Origin: Monodelphis domestica
Lineage: Eukaryota > Chordata > Mammalia > Didelphimorphia > Didelphidae
Reading direction: 5' to 3'
NCBI RefSeq assembly: GCF_027887165.1
Contig: NC_077228.1
Span: 213,519,635 to 213,583,634 of the forward strand
Length of the DNA stretch: 64,000 nucleotides
Shown here: one piece after another, positions 48,092 to 59,439 of the stretch
How the letters are laid out: each line of letters begins with the position of its first letter
Position numbering within the stretch: position 1 is the stretch's first letter
Notes under the pieces: generated by a model
What the model was told of the DNA's origin: nothing
What the model saw: only the letters and a program-made list of their open reading frames with translations
Database searches by the model: none
Program-made: the position numbers and the translations under genes

Positions 48092-48097
48092 TTTATT
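48092..48097 (-). terminator. OTOP2: Candidate OTOP2 polyadenylation signal
   Basis: AATAAA on the - strand lies about 575 nt after the OTOP2 stop. No clear GT-rich downstream element, so tentative. Confidence 0.4.
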
Positions 48098-48370
48098 TAG
48101 TTCTTGGATCAAGACATAGTGAACCAAGGTGAGAATGTGGGTGGGTCCTGCAGCCCAGGTTTAGGGAATTCAAGAACATAGTGAAGCTTATTCTCCACTC
48201 ATCCCACCTTTAGATTATTCCTGTTCCAAAGCACTTTAAAGAAACCGAATCATTTCAGGGACCAAAGTCTATACCAAAATATAGGTCTTATTGTTTATAG
48301 GTCAGTAGGCAAAGTGGGATAAAAGTGATTTTGACTTTAAAATGATTTAAAGTGAAGGATTTTGACCTAA

Positions 48371-48383
48371 CCCCCCCCCCCCC
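48371..48383 (+). repeat. Poly(C) run
   Basis: Thirteen consecutive C in the OTOP2 3' UTR. Confidence 0.9.
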
Positions 48384-48669
48384 AACTCAAACTGCAAATC
48401 AATTTGGTGAAAATATATGTTAAAACCTTCATTCTTCCAGGTATTGGCATCAGCATAATTTTCTTAGAGGTAAGTGGGAAATGAGCAAATGAGATGAAGA
48501 GACATCTAGACATGGATGGAATTGAGGAAATGGGTATTCAGGTTTGCAACCCAAGTCTTTTCCCTCACTGGGGAGAAAATGGGCACCAATTGGTGTTGTC
48601 ATTAGTTTGTGTTGGCTTCTAGAAATCTTGTGGGGTAGTACAAAGGGTTGTGGGGGCAGGGGAACAGGC

Positions 48670-51600
48670 TCAGGACAGAACATAGACCTCCAACAAGCTG
48701 GACACAGCATGCATTCGGTAGAAGATTCCGAAGGGAAGGCAGATGTTGACAATGGCTGCCCACAGGGAATAGCCATAGAAATCCAGTTCCAGGTTGTTGT
48801 TGAAATGAGGGCGGGCACCAAAGGCAGGCATGATCCAGAGCTAAGGAGAGAGTGGGAATGGAAGGGTGGGTAGGTGGAAGGGTCAAGGCTTAGGAACACA
48901 AAGTAGAACCCAAGTTACTTTCAGGGATTTGGCTCACTGACCACCCCTCCCTAATATTTTGTAGGGTGGTGCCTTAGTTTTATAAAATGTTAGAACTAGA
49001 CCTGATTTTGGTGCACCTCTATACCACTTCTCTCATTTTCGGGTGGAAAAATTGGAAAGATTAAGTGACTTGCTCAAGGTCACCTAGCTATTAAGTGATT
49101 AAGCCAGAATTCAAATCCAGATCTGACTGCTCCATTTTTTTTTTTACCACTCTACCATGCTGCTTTGTTTTTTTTTTTAAGTAATACTAGATTCCTTTAG
49201 TCTTATTCACTACTCAGAAAACATCCACACACATGTCACACACACCTCACCTCCAAGGAAGCCAGCCAATGATTACACTTATCACACCCTTGGCCTGGCC
49301 CTTACCCAACTGATGTTGCCCAAGATTTGAAGGAGACAAAGAAACAGAGGATGTGATTGGAGGAAGGTAATTCTTCATTTCTAAGTTTTGGATTTTAGTT
49401 TCCTCCCAGGTAAAATGGGGAGAGGACTATGAGGTTGTAGTGGAGCCAGGTTCTCATTGAACCCTAAGGGCACTTGCACTGAAGAAGATGCATCACCATA
49501 TCTTTGTGGTTATGCCCTAAAGATCATGAGATCTTTCCATCTTCTTTGTAGCTAAAGCTTTCTATATTGTGTTGTTTCTCGCATTAGAATGTAAGATCCT
49601 TGAAGGCAGGTACTGTCTTTATTTTTAATTTAGATAAAGATAAAACACTTATTAAGTGCTACTATGTGTCAGGTATTATATTAAGTGTTGGGAATACAAA
49701 TACAAGCAAAATTTCATATTCTGGCATTTGCAGTTCTTTGGACATAGCTAAGTAATTAATACTTTTCATTCATTCATTCAATTATTCCAGCTCTGAATCC
49801 TGTTTATTGTATGGTACAGAGTATTAGATTAATAAATTTGAAGTCAGACCCCTGAATTTGAATCCTGGCTTTGCCATTTACTATCTGTGTGACCTTTGGA
49901 AAATTATTTAATATTTCTGGACTTGTTTTTTCACCTGTTAAATAAGAGAGTTGGATTAGATGTTCTCTAAGGTTTTCAGAATCTATGCTCTATAGTATAT
50001 AACGTATATGTCAGTGAACAAAGCCACAATTCTAAACCTTTTGTGAGACATCTACAATACTGAGGTACTGAGAACTGATGAGGGATGAGGGGAGGCCATA
50101 CCCAGAAAGCAGGGCCTGGGCTGCAGAACTCTAGCAAGGTTCTCTTTACCCCCTCACCCTCAACCCTTTATACCCAGAGTCCTCCCTGCCTGACTCTTCT
50201 CTCTGTCTTATCATTCCACTTCTCCCCTGGGGTGACAGACCAAAGGGAGAAGAACCAAGAGCCAATTTAAGGTTCCGGTGATCCAGACAAAGGCAGCTAC
50301 TCCTAGATTCTGGAATATGGTGCCTGTGTCTGCAGATAGAAGCTCAGGCTCCTGGGGCAGTCAGTGAATTCTTAGTGGAACTTGTTTCTAGACTGCAGTG
50401 ATTGGGGAGGTGAATGAATGGAGGAAGGCAGGTCGAATAAATCCTTAGACACATGGTAAACCCCAACCAGTGCAAACTAAAGTATCAGCTTCTGCCCTTT
50501 GATGAATGAGAGCAGAGATCTAGGGATGCTTCAGCTTTAAAGAAGGTATCTCCTTGCCCTGGGGGAGTATCACTCATAGATGGTATATTTGTGGAGAGTT
50601 ATACTTCCATTGGAGATATTCCTAAAGTGGGTGACACATTGGAAATATCTGTAATGGATATTTATACTAGGGATACACTGGGAGCAGGTATTAATTCTAT
50701 CTATAGGAGAGCATAACTTCAGTGGGTGAAGGGTCTCTATATTTGGAGATACACATACAGTGAGGGTACTTTCATGGTAGTTATATGTTCCCTTTTTTCT
50801 TAAACCCTTACTTCCATCTTAGAATCAATATTATATATTGGTTCCAAGGCAGAAGAGCAGCAAGAGCTAGGCAAGGGGGGTTGCCCAGGGTCACACAGAT
50901 GGAAAGTGTCTGAGGCCAGATTTGAACCTAGGACCTCCCATCTCTAGGCCTGGCTCTCAATCCACTGAGCCACCCAGCTGCCCTTGGTTATATGTTCATT
51001 TTGAGAGTACAGTCTTTTGTAGTGAGGATATAACCATATTAAAATATATCTCTGCTGAGCCTCTTTCTAGATTTGGGCTCTTTTTGTTTTGGATAAGTGC
51101 TTACTTTGAAGATGTTTCTATATTTGAGAATAATTTCGCTGATAAGTTTCTATGCTGGGATCTATCTGGATCTGGGGAGTTTTTATATTGAGAATATGCC
51201 TACATCAGGGATGTTTCCTATATTGGGTCCATCATTTTAAGGGAACCTTTGAGATTTATAAAAAATGTAAGGTGTTTACATATTGGAGATATGCCTACAT
51301 TGGGGATTTTTCTATATCGAGTTTATAGCTATGTTGAGGAAGTGCCTGAATTTGGGGTGTCTAGGTATTTGGGGTCTGCTCATATCAGAGGTGCTTTCAT
51401 AATGAGGCTATGTCTTTGTTGAATGCATCTAATCTAAGACTTCCTGCAAGGCAGCTTTGCTGATTCACTTTGGGGTCTAAGGGCTTCCATCTACTCATCC
51501 TGTCCCATCACACTCTAACACTTCATTTTGCTCAGGCAATCTTCACATTTTCATGGGACTCTGGTACTTCCTGCCACTGCTCTAATTAGGCTGAGAAAGA

Positions 51601-54600
51601 GTCAAGTCACAAGATCAAATGAGCTCTCACACTCCTAGTTTGTGGATGAGGGCTCCTCTCTCTTTACATGAGCTCTCACACCTCCCTCCTCCTCTCTCTG
51701 CCCTGTGTCAGCATTCACCCAGAAACCTCCAGCTCCCCTTCTTCTACCTCTTGCCCAGGGAGTCAGAACTCTGCTATCCCACTCATTTTTCACCCTGTTC
51801 CTTAGGGGATCTGCCTGGAAGAGGCTTCCTTGCCCTCTCTGAACCTAAGGAACCAGTCTTTTTAGAGATTTCTTAAGTATGGGGCAGTGGCCAGGACGAG
51901 TCAAGGAATATTTTCACCAGTGTTGGGTGAACAAAGAAACAGTGACCAATGATCAATCCTCCCCTGACCCCTCTTTACCACCTCTCCACCCCTACTCACA
52001 ATCACGTTGCACAACAGAAGAAATAGTGAAATATCCTTCAGGCATTTGCTCCTCCAGTTCCTCTGGGGTGCTGGGAAAATGGATACTGCCTCCTGGGGCT
52101 CAGCAGGGGTGGACCCCACCAGCCTAGGTGTGGGTGGGCAGGCAGGCAAGGTCTGGAGGGCATCCTGATTGGCATACGTGAGACCATGGACAGGCTCATT
52201 GGGTGGGTTTCCCTGGATGGCAGGAGGACCTCGGTGGAGGCTCTCAATGATGAAGACATTCTGGAAGGTGTGCTGGGCGATCATTAGCAAGGAATAGGCA
52301 AGGTTCAGCCCACCCATCAGGTCTCTGGGAGTCCTCACCACCACAGCCACAATAGAATAATAAGAGATGGCATACTGCCCAAGAGCAGCCCCCATCAGCA
52401 GCGCTACATCCACTGTACGAGTTGGGTTCTTGTGATGGTCCATTGCCCTCTGGTCAAAACGGTAGATGATAGAGCCCCCAAGGCTGACCAGAGTCATAAG
52501 ACCCAGGCAGACTACATTAAAGCTATAGTAGAGGACCAGGGCTTTGTGGATCCCTCTCGTCTCCTGGACTTCATAGATAATGAAGACCCCCAGCCCTACC
52601 ACAAACATGAACAAGCCCAGCACAGGTCCAATGAAGAACGTTTCCCGGAAGAGGCTGGCTGGGGTTGGGGTATGGCCGTGGCCGTGGCCATGGCCGTGGC
52701 CGTGGGAAGGGCCTATCAGGCGCCCCACGTTCTTCCACATGACATAGACGATTGTGGAGGCAAAGAGGCTGTACTCAATGTTGAAGGGATACAGGTAGAA
52801 GTAGCCCCGCTCGAAGATCTGACAGAAGGTGGTGTTGCAAGGACAGGCTTCTCCTGCCCGCTCTGCTGGGAAGAGAGGGGAGCATAGGCAGGTGCTGGGA
52901 TGTTGGTGAGCAAAGACTGATTTTCCCTACCTTCCTTCATCTCCTTGGACACTTTCTAGCTTGAGGAACCTCTAGACTATGGGTTCTTAATGTGTGTATT
53001 TTTGCCTGCCTTGGACCCCTTTGGCAGTCTGATAGACCCCTTCTCAGAAGAATATCTTTAAATGCATGAAGCAAAAATACACAGGATTGCAAAGGAAATG
53101 AATCATATTCAAATCAAATTGGTTATCAAAAACATTATATATATATGCATTATATACATAATTATACATTATATATACATTATATATATATATATATACA
53201 TATAACTCATAGACCCCTATTCCAGGAAACAGAAAACAGCTCATCCTTCAAGACTTATGATAATTAATTCAAGTATATGAACATTGCATTTAATATGAGA
53301 TTCTTTTTCTTTGAATTAATGGATTTCACTTATTATTTTCCCTCTTTTAAAAATCTAATAAACTCTTTACCTTCTGTCTTAGAATCAGTATCACAGATTG
53401 GTTCCAAGGCAGAGGAGGGATAAGATCTAGGTAATGAGGGTTAAGTGACTTATCCAGGGTCACACAGCTAGGAAGTATCTGAGTTTGAATTTGAACCCAG
53501 GTCTTCTTGTCTTGAGGCCTTACTCTCTATCCTACTGAGCCACCTAGCTGCCTCACCTCCCTTTTAATTAAAAAAAAAGTTTTGTTAAATGGGAAGACTC
53601 TTTGCCTACATACATGGTGTTGTTTTTGTATTGGGCACACAGTTTTATGGATCTGATTCTATATTGAGGATGTAGCCAAATTTAAGATGTTTATATATTG
53701 AAGCCATACCTACATTGGATATATGAAAGGGGGGAGAACACAGGGAAATCTAGGCAATATAAAAAATAAATACCAATAGAAACTTACTTTTAAGCCATAC
53801 TAATGATAATAGCTAGCATTTAATTAGTACTTAAAGTTTGTAAAGCATTTTCTAAACCTCTCATTTCATCCTCACAACCATCTGGGGAGGTAAGTCCTGT
53901 TATATTTGCTGATGAGGAAACAGAGAGACAGAAGTAAAGTGACTTGCCCAGGGTCACACAGCTACTGAGTATCTGAGGAAGGATACAAATTCAGATCTTC
54001 TTCACTCCAGGTCCAATGCTCCACCTACTTTGGCAACCAACTGCCTCACAAAACACATGATAAAACTCACCTCCTCCAGAGAGCTTTCACCTAGAATCTC
54101 CAAGTTGCAAAGGGCATCAAAGTCTAGCCAGTCCAATCTATACCTGAATAGGTGCACCCTCTCTAATATCCCTGGCTGGTATCATCCAGGCTAGGATCAC
54201 CTATAGATTTCCAGTGACAGGAAGCTTAATTCTCAAGGCAACATATTCCTCTTGGGACCAGTCTAATCAGTGTTGTTAGTATATTATTCATCTCTGCTTG
54301 TTTCTAGATAAGTTTACAAACATACTAAATTATTTGCCTGAGGATGTTCATTTTGTCTCCCCAGATCCCTGAGGGTAAGCATTGCACCTCCCCTCTCTTT
54401 TGGACTCTCCACAGCAGCCAGTATGGGATGGATCTCCACTAACAGGAGGTACAGAGTCTGGTGAGTTGAATGACTATCTGTTTACTTCATAATACTCTAA
54501 ATTTTTTTTTCCAGGACTGGGCCAGGGACACTAGAGAGCCTAAGAGACACGAGGGCCAATTAAATTATAGAAATGTAGAAGGGGAGGAGGCCACATTGCT

Positions 54601-57600
54601 TGGCAGTTAAGAGAAGAGTTTTGGAATTCTCTCTTTTCCTTTTCCATCCTCTACTGCTTCTCCTTAAGATTCTCAAACTCTTTTCCTCTCCCCAGTCTCC
54701 TTTTCCTGGACATCTCTGCATTCCTTTCTCTTCCCCAAACTTTCTTTTGCTCTCACCAGCTGGACCATTTTTGCCTTCTCTCCAGTCTAGGCTCCCCTTT
54801 CCTTTGGGATGGGAGTAAGCAAGGAGCATCAAAATCAGAGTCACTTTCCTTTCAGAGATCTAGGAAGAATTGTCTCACATCCAGAGGTGAGAGTAGGGAA
54901 TAGTAGTGGTGCCTGAACCCCATCCCAGTCTCCTTCCCCTAGTGAGGTTACAGAGAGCTCAACCAGTCTCCCGAAGTCAGAGGTCAGTTGATCTAAACAT
55001 TGGCTCAGCCTACCCACTAGAGATTGCCCAAGTCAATGGTGGTATGTGGGCCCAAGAGGATCAAGAGACTCACCATCAGAAGTGAGGCGGGCATGGCTGC
55101 TATTGCCACTATAGGAGTGGGCCTGGTGCACAGATTCATCCACCACGGCTGCCATCCAGATGGACAGGTTGGTGGCAAGTGTGAACATGAGACCACACCT
55201 ATTTGGGGGAAAGGAAAGAGTGAAGAGGCTAGTGAGAGTCCCCGTTTCACAAGGGGGGGGGGCTTTCTACCCTGGGGTTTGCCAGGGGAGGGACTTGGGG
55301 AGAACAGTTGGGATATCTGTTCTAATAGGAAAGGAGTTTTAGGAAAGAATAAAAATGCTGGTGAGATTCATTCATCTTCCCCAATTAGATTTGGTGGGTC
55401 CCAGCAGTCCAGGCCACTTAGCCTTGGGGAATACCCCTTCCATGGGAGGCAAAATACATATAGTCCAGGTTCTCTCTCCTTAGTAAAATTCTGTTCATCT
55501 TGGTATTTGGGGAATAGTTATCTCAATAAGAATACCCTCATTTCTGCTTACAAGGTCCAGGAAGCAGTGACATTGAAGCAATTGGCAATGAATTTGAGGA
55601 CAAATTGAAACAAGCGGCGTTGAATTTGGGGACAGACTGAAGCAACAAGCTTTGAATTTGGAGATACATTGAATCAACTGGCACTGAATTTTGGAATAGG
55701 CTGAATCAATTGACATGAATTCAGGGATGGATTAAAGCAATTGGGACTGAATCTGGGAAAGAACTAAAGCAATTGGCTTTGAATTTGGGCAATAGGCAGG
55801 CAGAGAGCACTCACCGGGTCAAGTCCAGGTGAGCATGAATACAGTCCTTAGCTGAGACCCAGAGGAAGTATGTCTATAAGAATAGAAGACAGAGGTGGCC
55901 TTCTGAGTAGGGCTGAAGTGGAAGCCCTGATTCTGTTCTTGGTTTCTTTCACAGGCCCTACAATCTCCAAAGCAACTCATGTCTACTGCAAGGTCTCAAG
56001 TGTCTTCCTCCAGACAGCCTTGCAAGTATTAGTGCCATCTTACAGATAAGCAAACTGAGGTTCAAAGGACGAAGTCTTAGAGCTGGAACTTGAAGTTGGG
56101 TCATCTAACCACTCAGGCTCTTGCTAGATAGATCAGGGGAAGGGTGAGGATATAAAGTAGTAAAAAAAAAAACCACAACACTTCAACGGTTGACAAAAAT
56201 AACAAATTTGTCTTTGCTGAAATACATTGTTAATATCTTCTTCATTATATATTGGTACAATTCCTTTCTGGAGTGGAGATAAGGGAGTAGCTAAGTATCC
56301 CTCAGCTAAGGCAGTGATCTCAAACCTTTTAGAGATGGAGAGCTGAGTCCCGCACCCACCCCAAACCCAGACCAAGTGCCATGCTGCCTCCCCCCAACCA
56401 AGACCATATTCCCTGCCCTGTCTTTACTCCCCCTGGGCTGCTGGGCAGAGGGGCAGGTCATGTGAGAAATGTTTTCAGTCAATGTAGAGAAGGGGAGGGG
56501 AGTGGCCCAAGGTATCTGCTCTCCTCCAGCTCTGCCACCTTAAGCCACCTACCTTCCCCACTCTGATATCCCATTTGGCTTCTGGGCAGAAGTTTGTGAT
56601 ATGAAAAAAATATCATCAGTCATGATGGAGAGGAGGAGGGGAGCAGCTCTTACCACATCCCTCTGCCTTTCTACTAACACTCTGGGGGGTGGGGAGGTGG
56701 CATGTTGAATGTCCACAGAGAGTGTTCTGTGGGCCATCTTTGGCACCCTGCCATAGATAGGTTCACCATCACTGGCCTATGGCAAGAATATATTTCCTGG
56801 TTTACTCTCCTAGTTCCTGATTAGGCTAAGACTTGGCTTAGGTAGCAGAGTTGACCCCAGGCAAAATCATCCAGCAAGGTTGGTCCTGGCAGCTTTTCAC
56901 TTCTACTTTCTCCTATGTCTACACAGTTCTGTCTCTCATGATATATCCCATTATAAGCTCTTACTTTCAGTTAAGTGTCAATGAATCCTCACTGAAGTAT
57001 TAATTAATGGTATTAGTTTAAATTGTTACCCTTTTGTTTTCATTTTTTAAAAACTTAACTTCTGTCAGTATCAATCATATTGCAACTGGGGTTAATTGAC
57101 TTGCCCAGGGTCATACATCCAGGAAGTGTCTGGGGCCAGATTTAAACCCAGGTCCTCTTGACTTCAGTCCTGGTGCTCTATCCATTGTGCTACCTACCTG
57201 CCCCTTGCCCTTTGGCTTTTGTATTTTAAGAGGGGCAGTCCTCCAAAGAAGTAAATTTCTAATAGTGACATTTAAGCCATAGTAATGAACAGTTGAAGTA
57301 TTGCGAATGGGAAGAGGAAAAGGAGGGTAGCTGGTCCATTAGTGATTGAAACTTCCCATTACCAGGTCTAGAGACAACGAGCAAAGAAAGCTTCGGTCTC
57401 ATCCATTTAGACCCCTTCTCCCCAACTACTATTTACTTTTGTTTTGAATTTTCCAGCACATAGTAAGCACTTAATAAATGCTCAGTGATTGGGGAGAACT
57501 TTTTTTTTTACACCTCCAGCTGCCTTGTTAACTGAATCCTCTCTGCCTTTTGTCCATGATTGTGTCCAAATTGGCCCCAGCCTGGGCAAAATTCTAGCTA

Positions 57601-58950
57601 GAACTGGAATCCTAGTCTTTTTGCAGCCAGGTCTGCTTAGGAGAGGGGGCCAGATTCTTGGGAATAAAAGTTGTTGCTGAATCTTTCTCCCCAAGTCACC
57701 CCAACCCCACCAGGGGTTAACCAATAAAACAGGACTCCTAACCAAACTGCCCACCTCCTAAACCCCTCCTGCACTTCTCATAGGTCCCAGGTGCTCCCAC
57801 CTGCATTCAGCAGACACTAACCGCCCCACTTACCTGAACAATGACAAAGACAGCCTGTATGATGGGATGCAGGATCTTGATGGCTGATTGGCACTCAAAG
57901 AAACTGGAATAGTAGCCAGTTTTGAAGACATCCATGATCAGGGTACAGACACCAAATAGGACCAGCCCGCCTTGGGAGCAGAGGTGGTAGAGATGAGATA
58001 TTGGGATAGATCAATATATTCTCTCAAACTTGCCTGTGGTTCTCTGTCCATGCTAGCCTGCATGACCCACCAAAGACAGAGATTGGGAGTATCAAAAGAA
58101 GTTAGAGGTTAGTGCTCCCATCAGTCAGTCCCTTAGTCCCTCTGTAGCTCAGCTCTGGAAACAAAATTACATCAGGTCATTTTATTTAGAGCTGAAGGGA
58201 ACTTGGTCACAGTAAGATTTTAAAGTTGTTGGACACCTTGGAAATCATCTAGTCCCCCAATTCCTTCACTCATGTTCATTTCACAGAGGAGGAAACCCAG
58301 GTTTAGAGGGTCAAACGATTGGCTCCAAATCATGCAGATATAAGTGAACATCTAGATTTGATTTGGGGTTTTCTGACTCCCAATTTCCAACCTTTAAGAT
58401 CTGTCTTTCTTTCTACTAGTGTTTCCTTTCCCTCTGTCCAAATGCCCCTCATATCCACTTACACCCCTTGGTCATACCTGGCTTACTTATCCATGCCAGG
58501 GCACTGCACCTGTACCCAGTTCTCCAGGGCACCTTTGGGTCAGAATGCCCTTCCAAAGGTCTCACCATCCTTCTCCCCTCCACCTCATCTCCTACCCCGC
58601 CCCACCGATCTGCCGGCCCGACCTTCCTCCCTCCAACCTTGAAGCCAGATGGGTCCTGCGTGGGAGTCCAGGTAAGGGACCGCGTCCGGCCGTCGGGAGG
58701 TTCTGAAGAGGTAGAAGAGTATCCAGGACGTGGTGAGAAGCATCATGGCGGTAAGCAGCGCGAACACATCGGTGTCATACACCGCCACTTTATTGAAGGC
58801 ACCGCTGCTTATGAGGGTGCAGGCGAGGAGGAGCACGTTGACAGACAGCAGCACCGACAGCATCCGGCCGCCCTTCTTCCAACCCTCCCGAGGCGGGGGT
58901 ACGGAGGGTTGTGAGCTTTCCTTGGTGCTCTGGACCAGCTCCTCCGACAT
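48670..58950 (-). CDS. OTOP2: OTOP2, otopetrin proton channel (6 coding exons)
   Basis: Spliced frame of 1671 nt gives 556 aa; human OTOP2 is about 562 aa. Exons, 5' to 3': 58950-58638, 57970-57834, 55873-55815, 55198-55074, 52865-52000, 48840-48670. Phases agree. Near-identical to recalled human OTOP2 (MSEEL start, KKGGRMLSVLLSVNVLLLAC, DHHKNPTRTVDVALLMGAAL, C-terminal AVSSLLEVYVLS). Hydrophobic segments suit 12 membrane spans. Otopetrins conduct protons; OTOP2 is reported in gut epithelium and is active without strong external acid. Odd points: an HGHGHGHGHGH tract just after VMWKNVGRLIGPS, where human has only a short GHSH; a NAGNAG acceptor for exon 5; and a weak donor (GTTGGA) for exon 1. 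Internal exons of 137 and 59 nt and the last of 171 nt equal those of OTOP3, marking tandem duplicates. Confidence 0.94.
48980..49165 (-). repeat. THER1/MIR-type core-SINE
   Basis: 'gaaaaattggaaagattaag tgacttgc' and 'cacctagctattaagtga'. OTOP2 intron 5. Confidence 0.5.
49580..49715 (+). repeat. L2-type LINE fragments
   Basis: 'gaatgtaagatccttgaagg cagg' followed by 'acttattaagtgctactatg tgtcagg'. Confidence 0.5.
49808..50005 (+). repeat. MIR-type core-SINE
   Basis: 'gtattagattaataaatttg aagtcag', 'gctttgccatttactatctg tgtgacc' and 'gagttggattagatgttctc'. Confidence 0.65.
50560..51435 (+). repeat. Very degenerate ~35-bp tandem repeat, OTOP2 intron 5
   Basis: Recurring words 'tattggagatatgcctacat', 'tattgagaatatgcctacat', 'ggggatttttctatat' and 'gggatgtttcctatat' at roughly 30-40 bp spacing; a SINE at 50797-50985 interrupts it. 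A similar short patch lies at about 53620-53725. Confidence 0.5.
50797..50985 (-). repeat. WSINE1/SINE1_MD-like SINE
   Basis: 'cttaaacccttacttccatc' to 'gagccacccagctgccct'; inside the degenerate tandem repeat. Confidence 0.8.
52672..52704 (-). repeat. OTOP2: (GGCCAC)n coding repeat in OTOP2 exon 5
   Basis: Six-base units GGCCAC/GGCCAT encode alternating Gly-His: six His separated by five Gly. Confidence 0.9.
52978..53228. mobile_element. Ancient mammalian hAT-like MITE fragment
   Basis: 'tgggttcttaatgtgtgtat', 'acccctttggcagtctgata gacc' and 'taaatgcatgaagcaaaaat acacaggatt' match the opposite end of the same family as 26845-27095. A TA microsatellite interrupts it near 53138-53200. Confidence 0.5.
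53350..53560 (-). repeat. WSINE1/SINE1_MD-like SINE
   Basis: 'aactctttaccttctgtctt' to 'gagccacctagctgcctc'. Confidence 0.75.
53795..54050 (-). repeat. THER1-type core-SINE, full length
   Basis: 'taatgataatagctagcatt', 'tctcatttcatcctcacaac' and 'gtgacttgcccagggtcaca' in OTOP2 intron 4. Confidence 0.7.
54100..54265 (-). repeat. Possible L3/CR1-type LINE fragment
   Basis: 'ccagtccaatctatacctga' and 'tccagtgacaggaagcttaa' resemble an old CR1/L3 segment; weak. Confidence 0.3.
55574..55796 (-). repeat. 32-bp minisatellite, 7 units, OTOP2 intron 3
   Basis: Seven head-to-tail units start at 55574, 55606, 55638, 55670, 55702, 55733 and 55765. All are 32 bp except the fifth (31). Each begins TGAA/TAAA-GCAATTGGC or close, with TTTGAATTTGGG in the middle. 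It ends 18 nt from the exon 3 boundary (55815). Confidence 0.9.
56311..56775 (+). mobile_element. Nonautonomous hAT-type DNA transposon (MITE), copy 2
   Basis: Starts CAGTGATCTCAAACCTTTTAGA and ends GGTTCACCATCACTG, imperfect inverted termini. Flanking octamers agctaagg/gcctatgg are alike at 5 of 8 positions. Same family as 14090-14538. Contains an internal direct duplication of a GGGCAG...GTCA...GGAGAGG block. No coding capacity; OTOP2 intron 2. Confidence 0.7.
57035..57207 (-). repeat. WSINE1/SINE1_MD-like SINE, internally deleted
   Basis: 'aaaaacttaacttctgtcag' joins early to 'gggttaattgacttgcccag' and ends 'gctacctacctgcccc'. Confidence 0.65.
57430..57492 (+). repeat. L2-type LINE 3' end
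   Basis: 'ccagcacatagtaagcactt aataaatgctcagtgattg'. Confidence 0.55.
58185..58400 (-). repeat. MIR/THER1-type core-SINE
   Basis: 'ttggaaatcatctagtcccc', 'tttcacagaggaggaaaccc' and decayed head, OTOP2 intron 1. Confidence 0.5.
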
Positions 58951-59060
58951 GGCAGTGGCTGCCAGCGAAGATAGAGGCGGCGAGTCACTGCGGGGGAGGG
59001 GCAGACAGGACCCCATTTTAATTCCGAGAGCTCCCCTCTCTCCAATACCCTCCCCCTCGC
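58638..59060 (-). promoter_or_regulatory. OTOP2: CpG-rich block over OTOP2 first coding exon
   Basis: High CpG across exon and 5' UTR. An acceptor with a long pyrimidine tract ends in GCAG at 58988-58991, so 58951-58987 is 5' UTR of this exon. Confidence 0.5.
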
Positions 59061-59362
59061 TCCGGTGCCCACTGCAGAAGTGGGACCTCTTTCTGTAGCC
59101 GTCGAGGGGGCAAGATGCTGCAACTGAGAACCAGAAAAGTTCACACTCCTCTCCCTCCCCTCCTATTTAGATGGTCGCCTCGAAGGGCGGGAAGAGGAGC
59201 TGTGGCCCATTGGGTTCCCTGGGCATCCTTCCCCCGCACTCCCAGCAAGTGCCTGTGGCTTTTGGGGCACGGGAGCCCCTTCTGCACTCCTCAGCCTCAA
59301 GCCCACTCGAAGCCGCCCTGATAGGTTGCCAGGAAGCCGCTCTCTGCTGGAGAAGTACTCAC

Positions 59363-59415
59363 CTGGTTGGGGCCAGGGCTGAGCTGGGCAGTGAGGGGCG
59401 ATTGACTGCTCTTCT
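59363..59415 (-). other. OTOP2: Probable 5' UTR exon of OTOP2
   Basis: Strong donor CCAG/GTGAGT at 59366-59357, about 80 nt downstream of a TATA box; would splice to the acceptor before 58987. The 5' boundary is inferred from the TATA position. Confidence 0.5.
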
Positions 59416-59439
59416 CTCCCACGCCAGGCTGGATGGGCG

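Noticed and set aside
55574-55796. Regular 32-bp repeats resembling a CRISPR array
   Set aside because: Units are contiguous without spacers, diverged, and lie in a mammalian intron.
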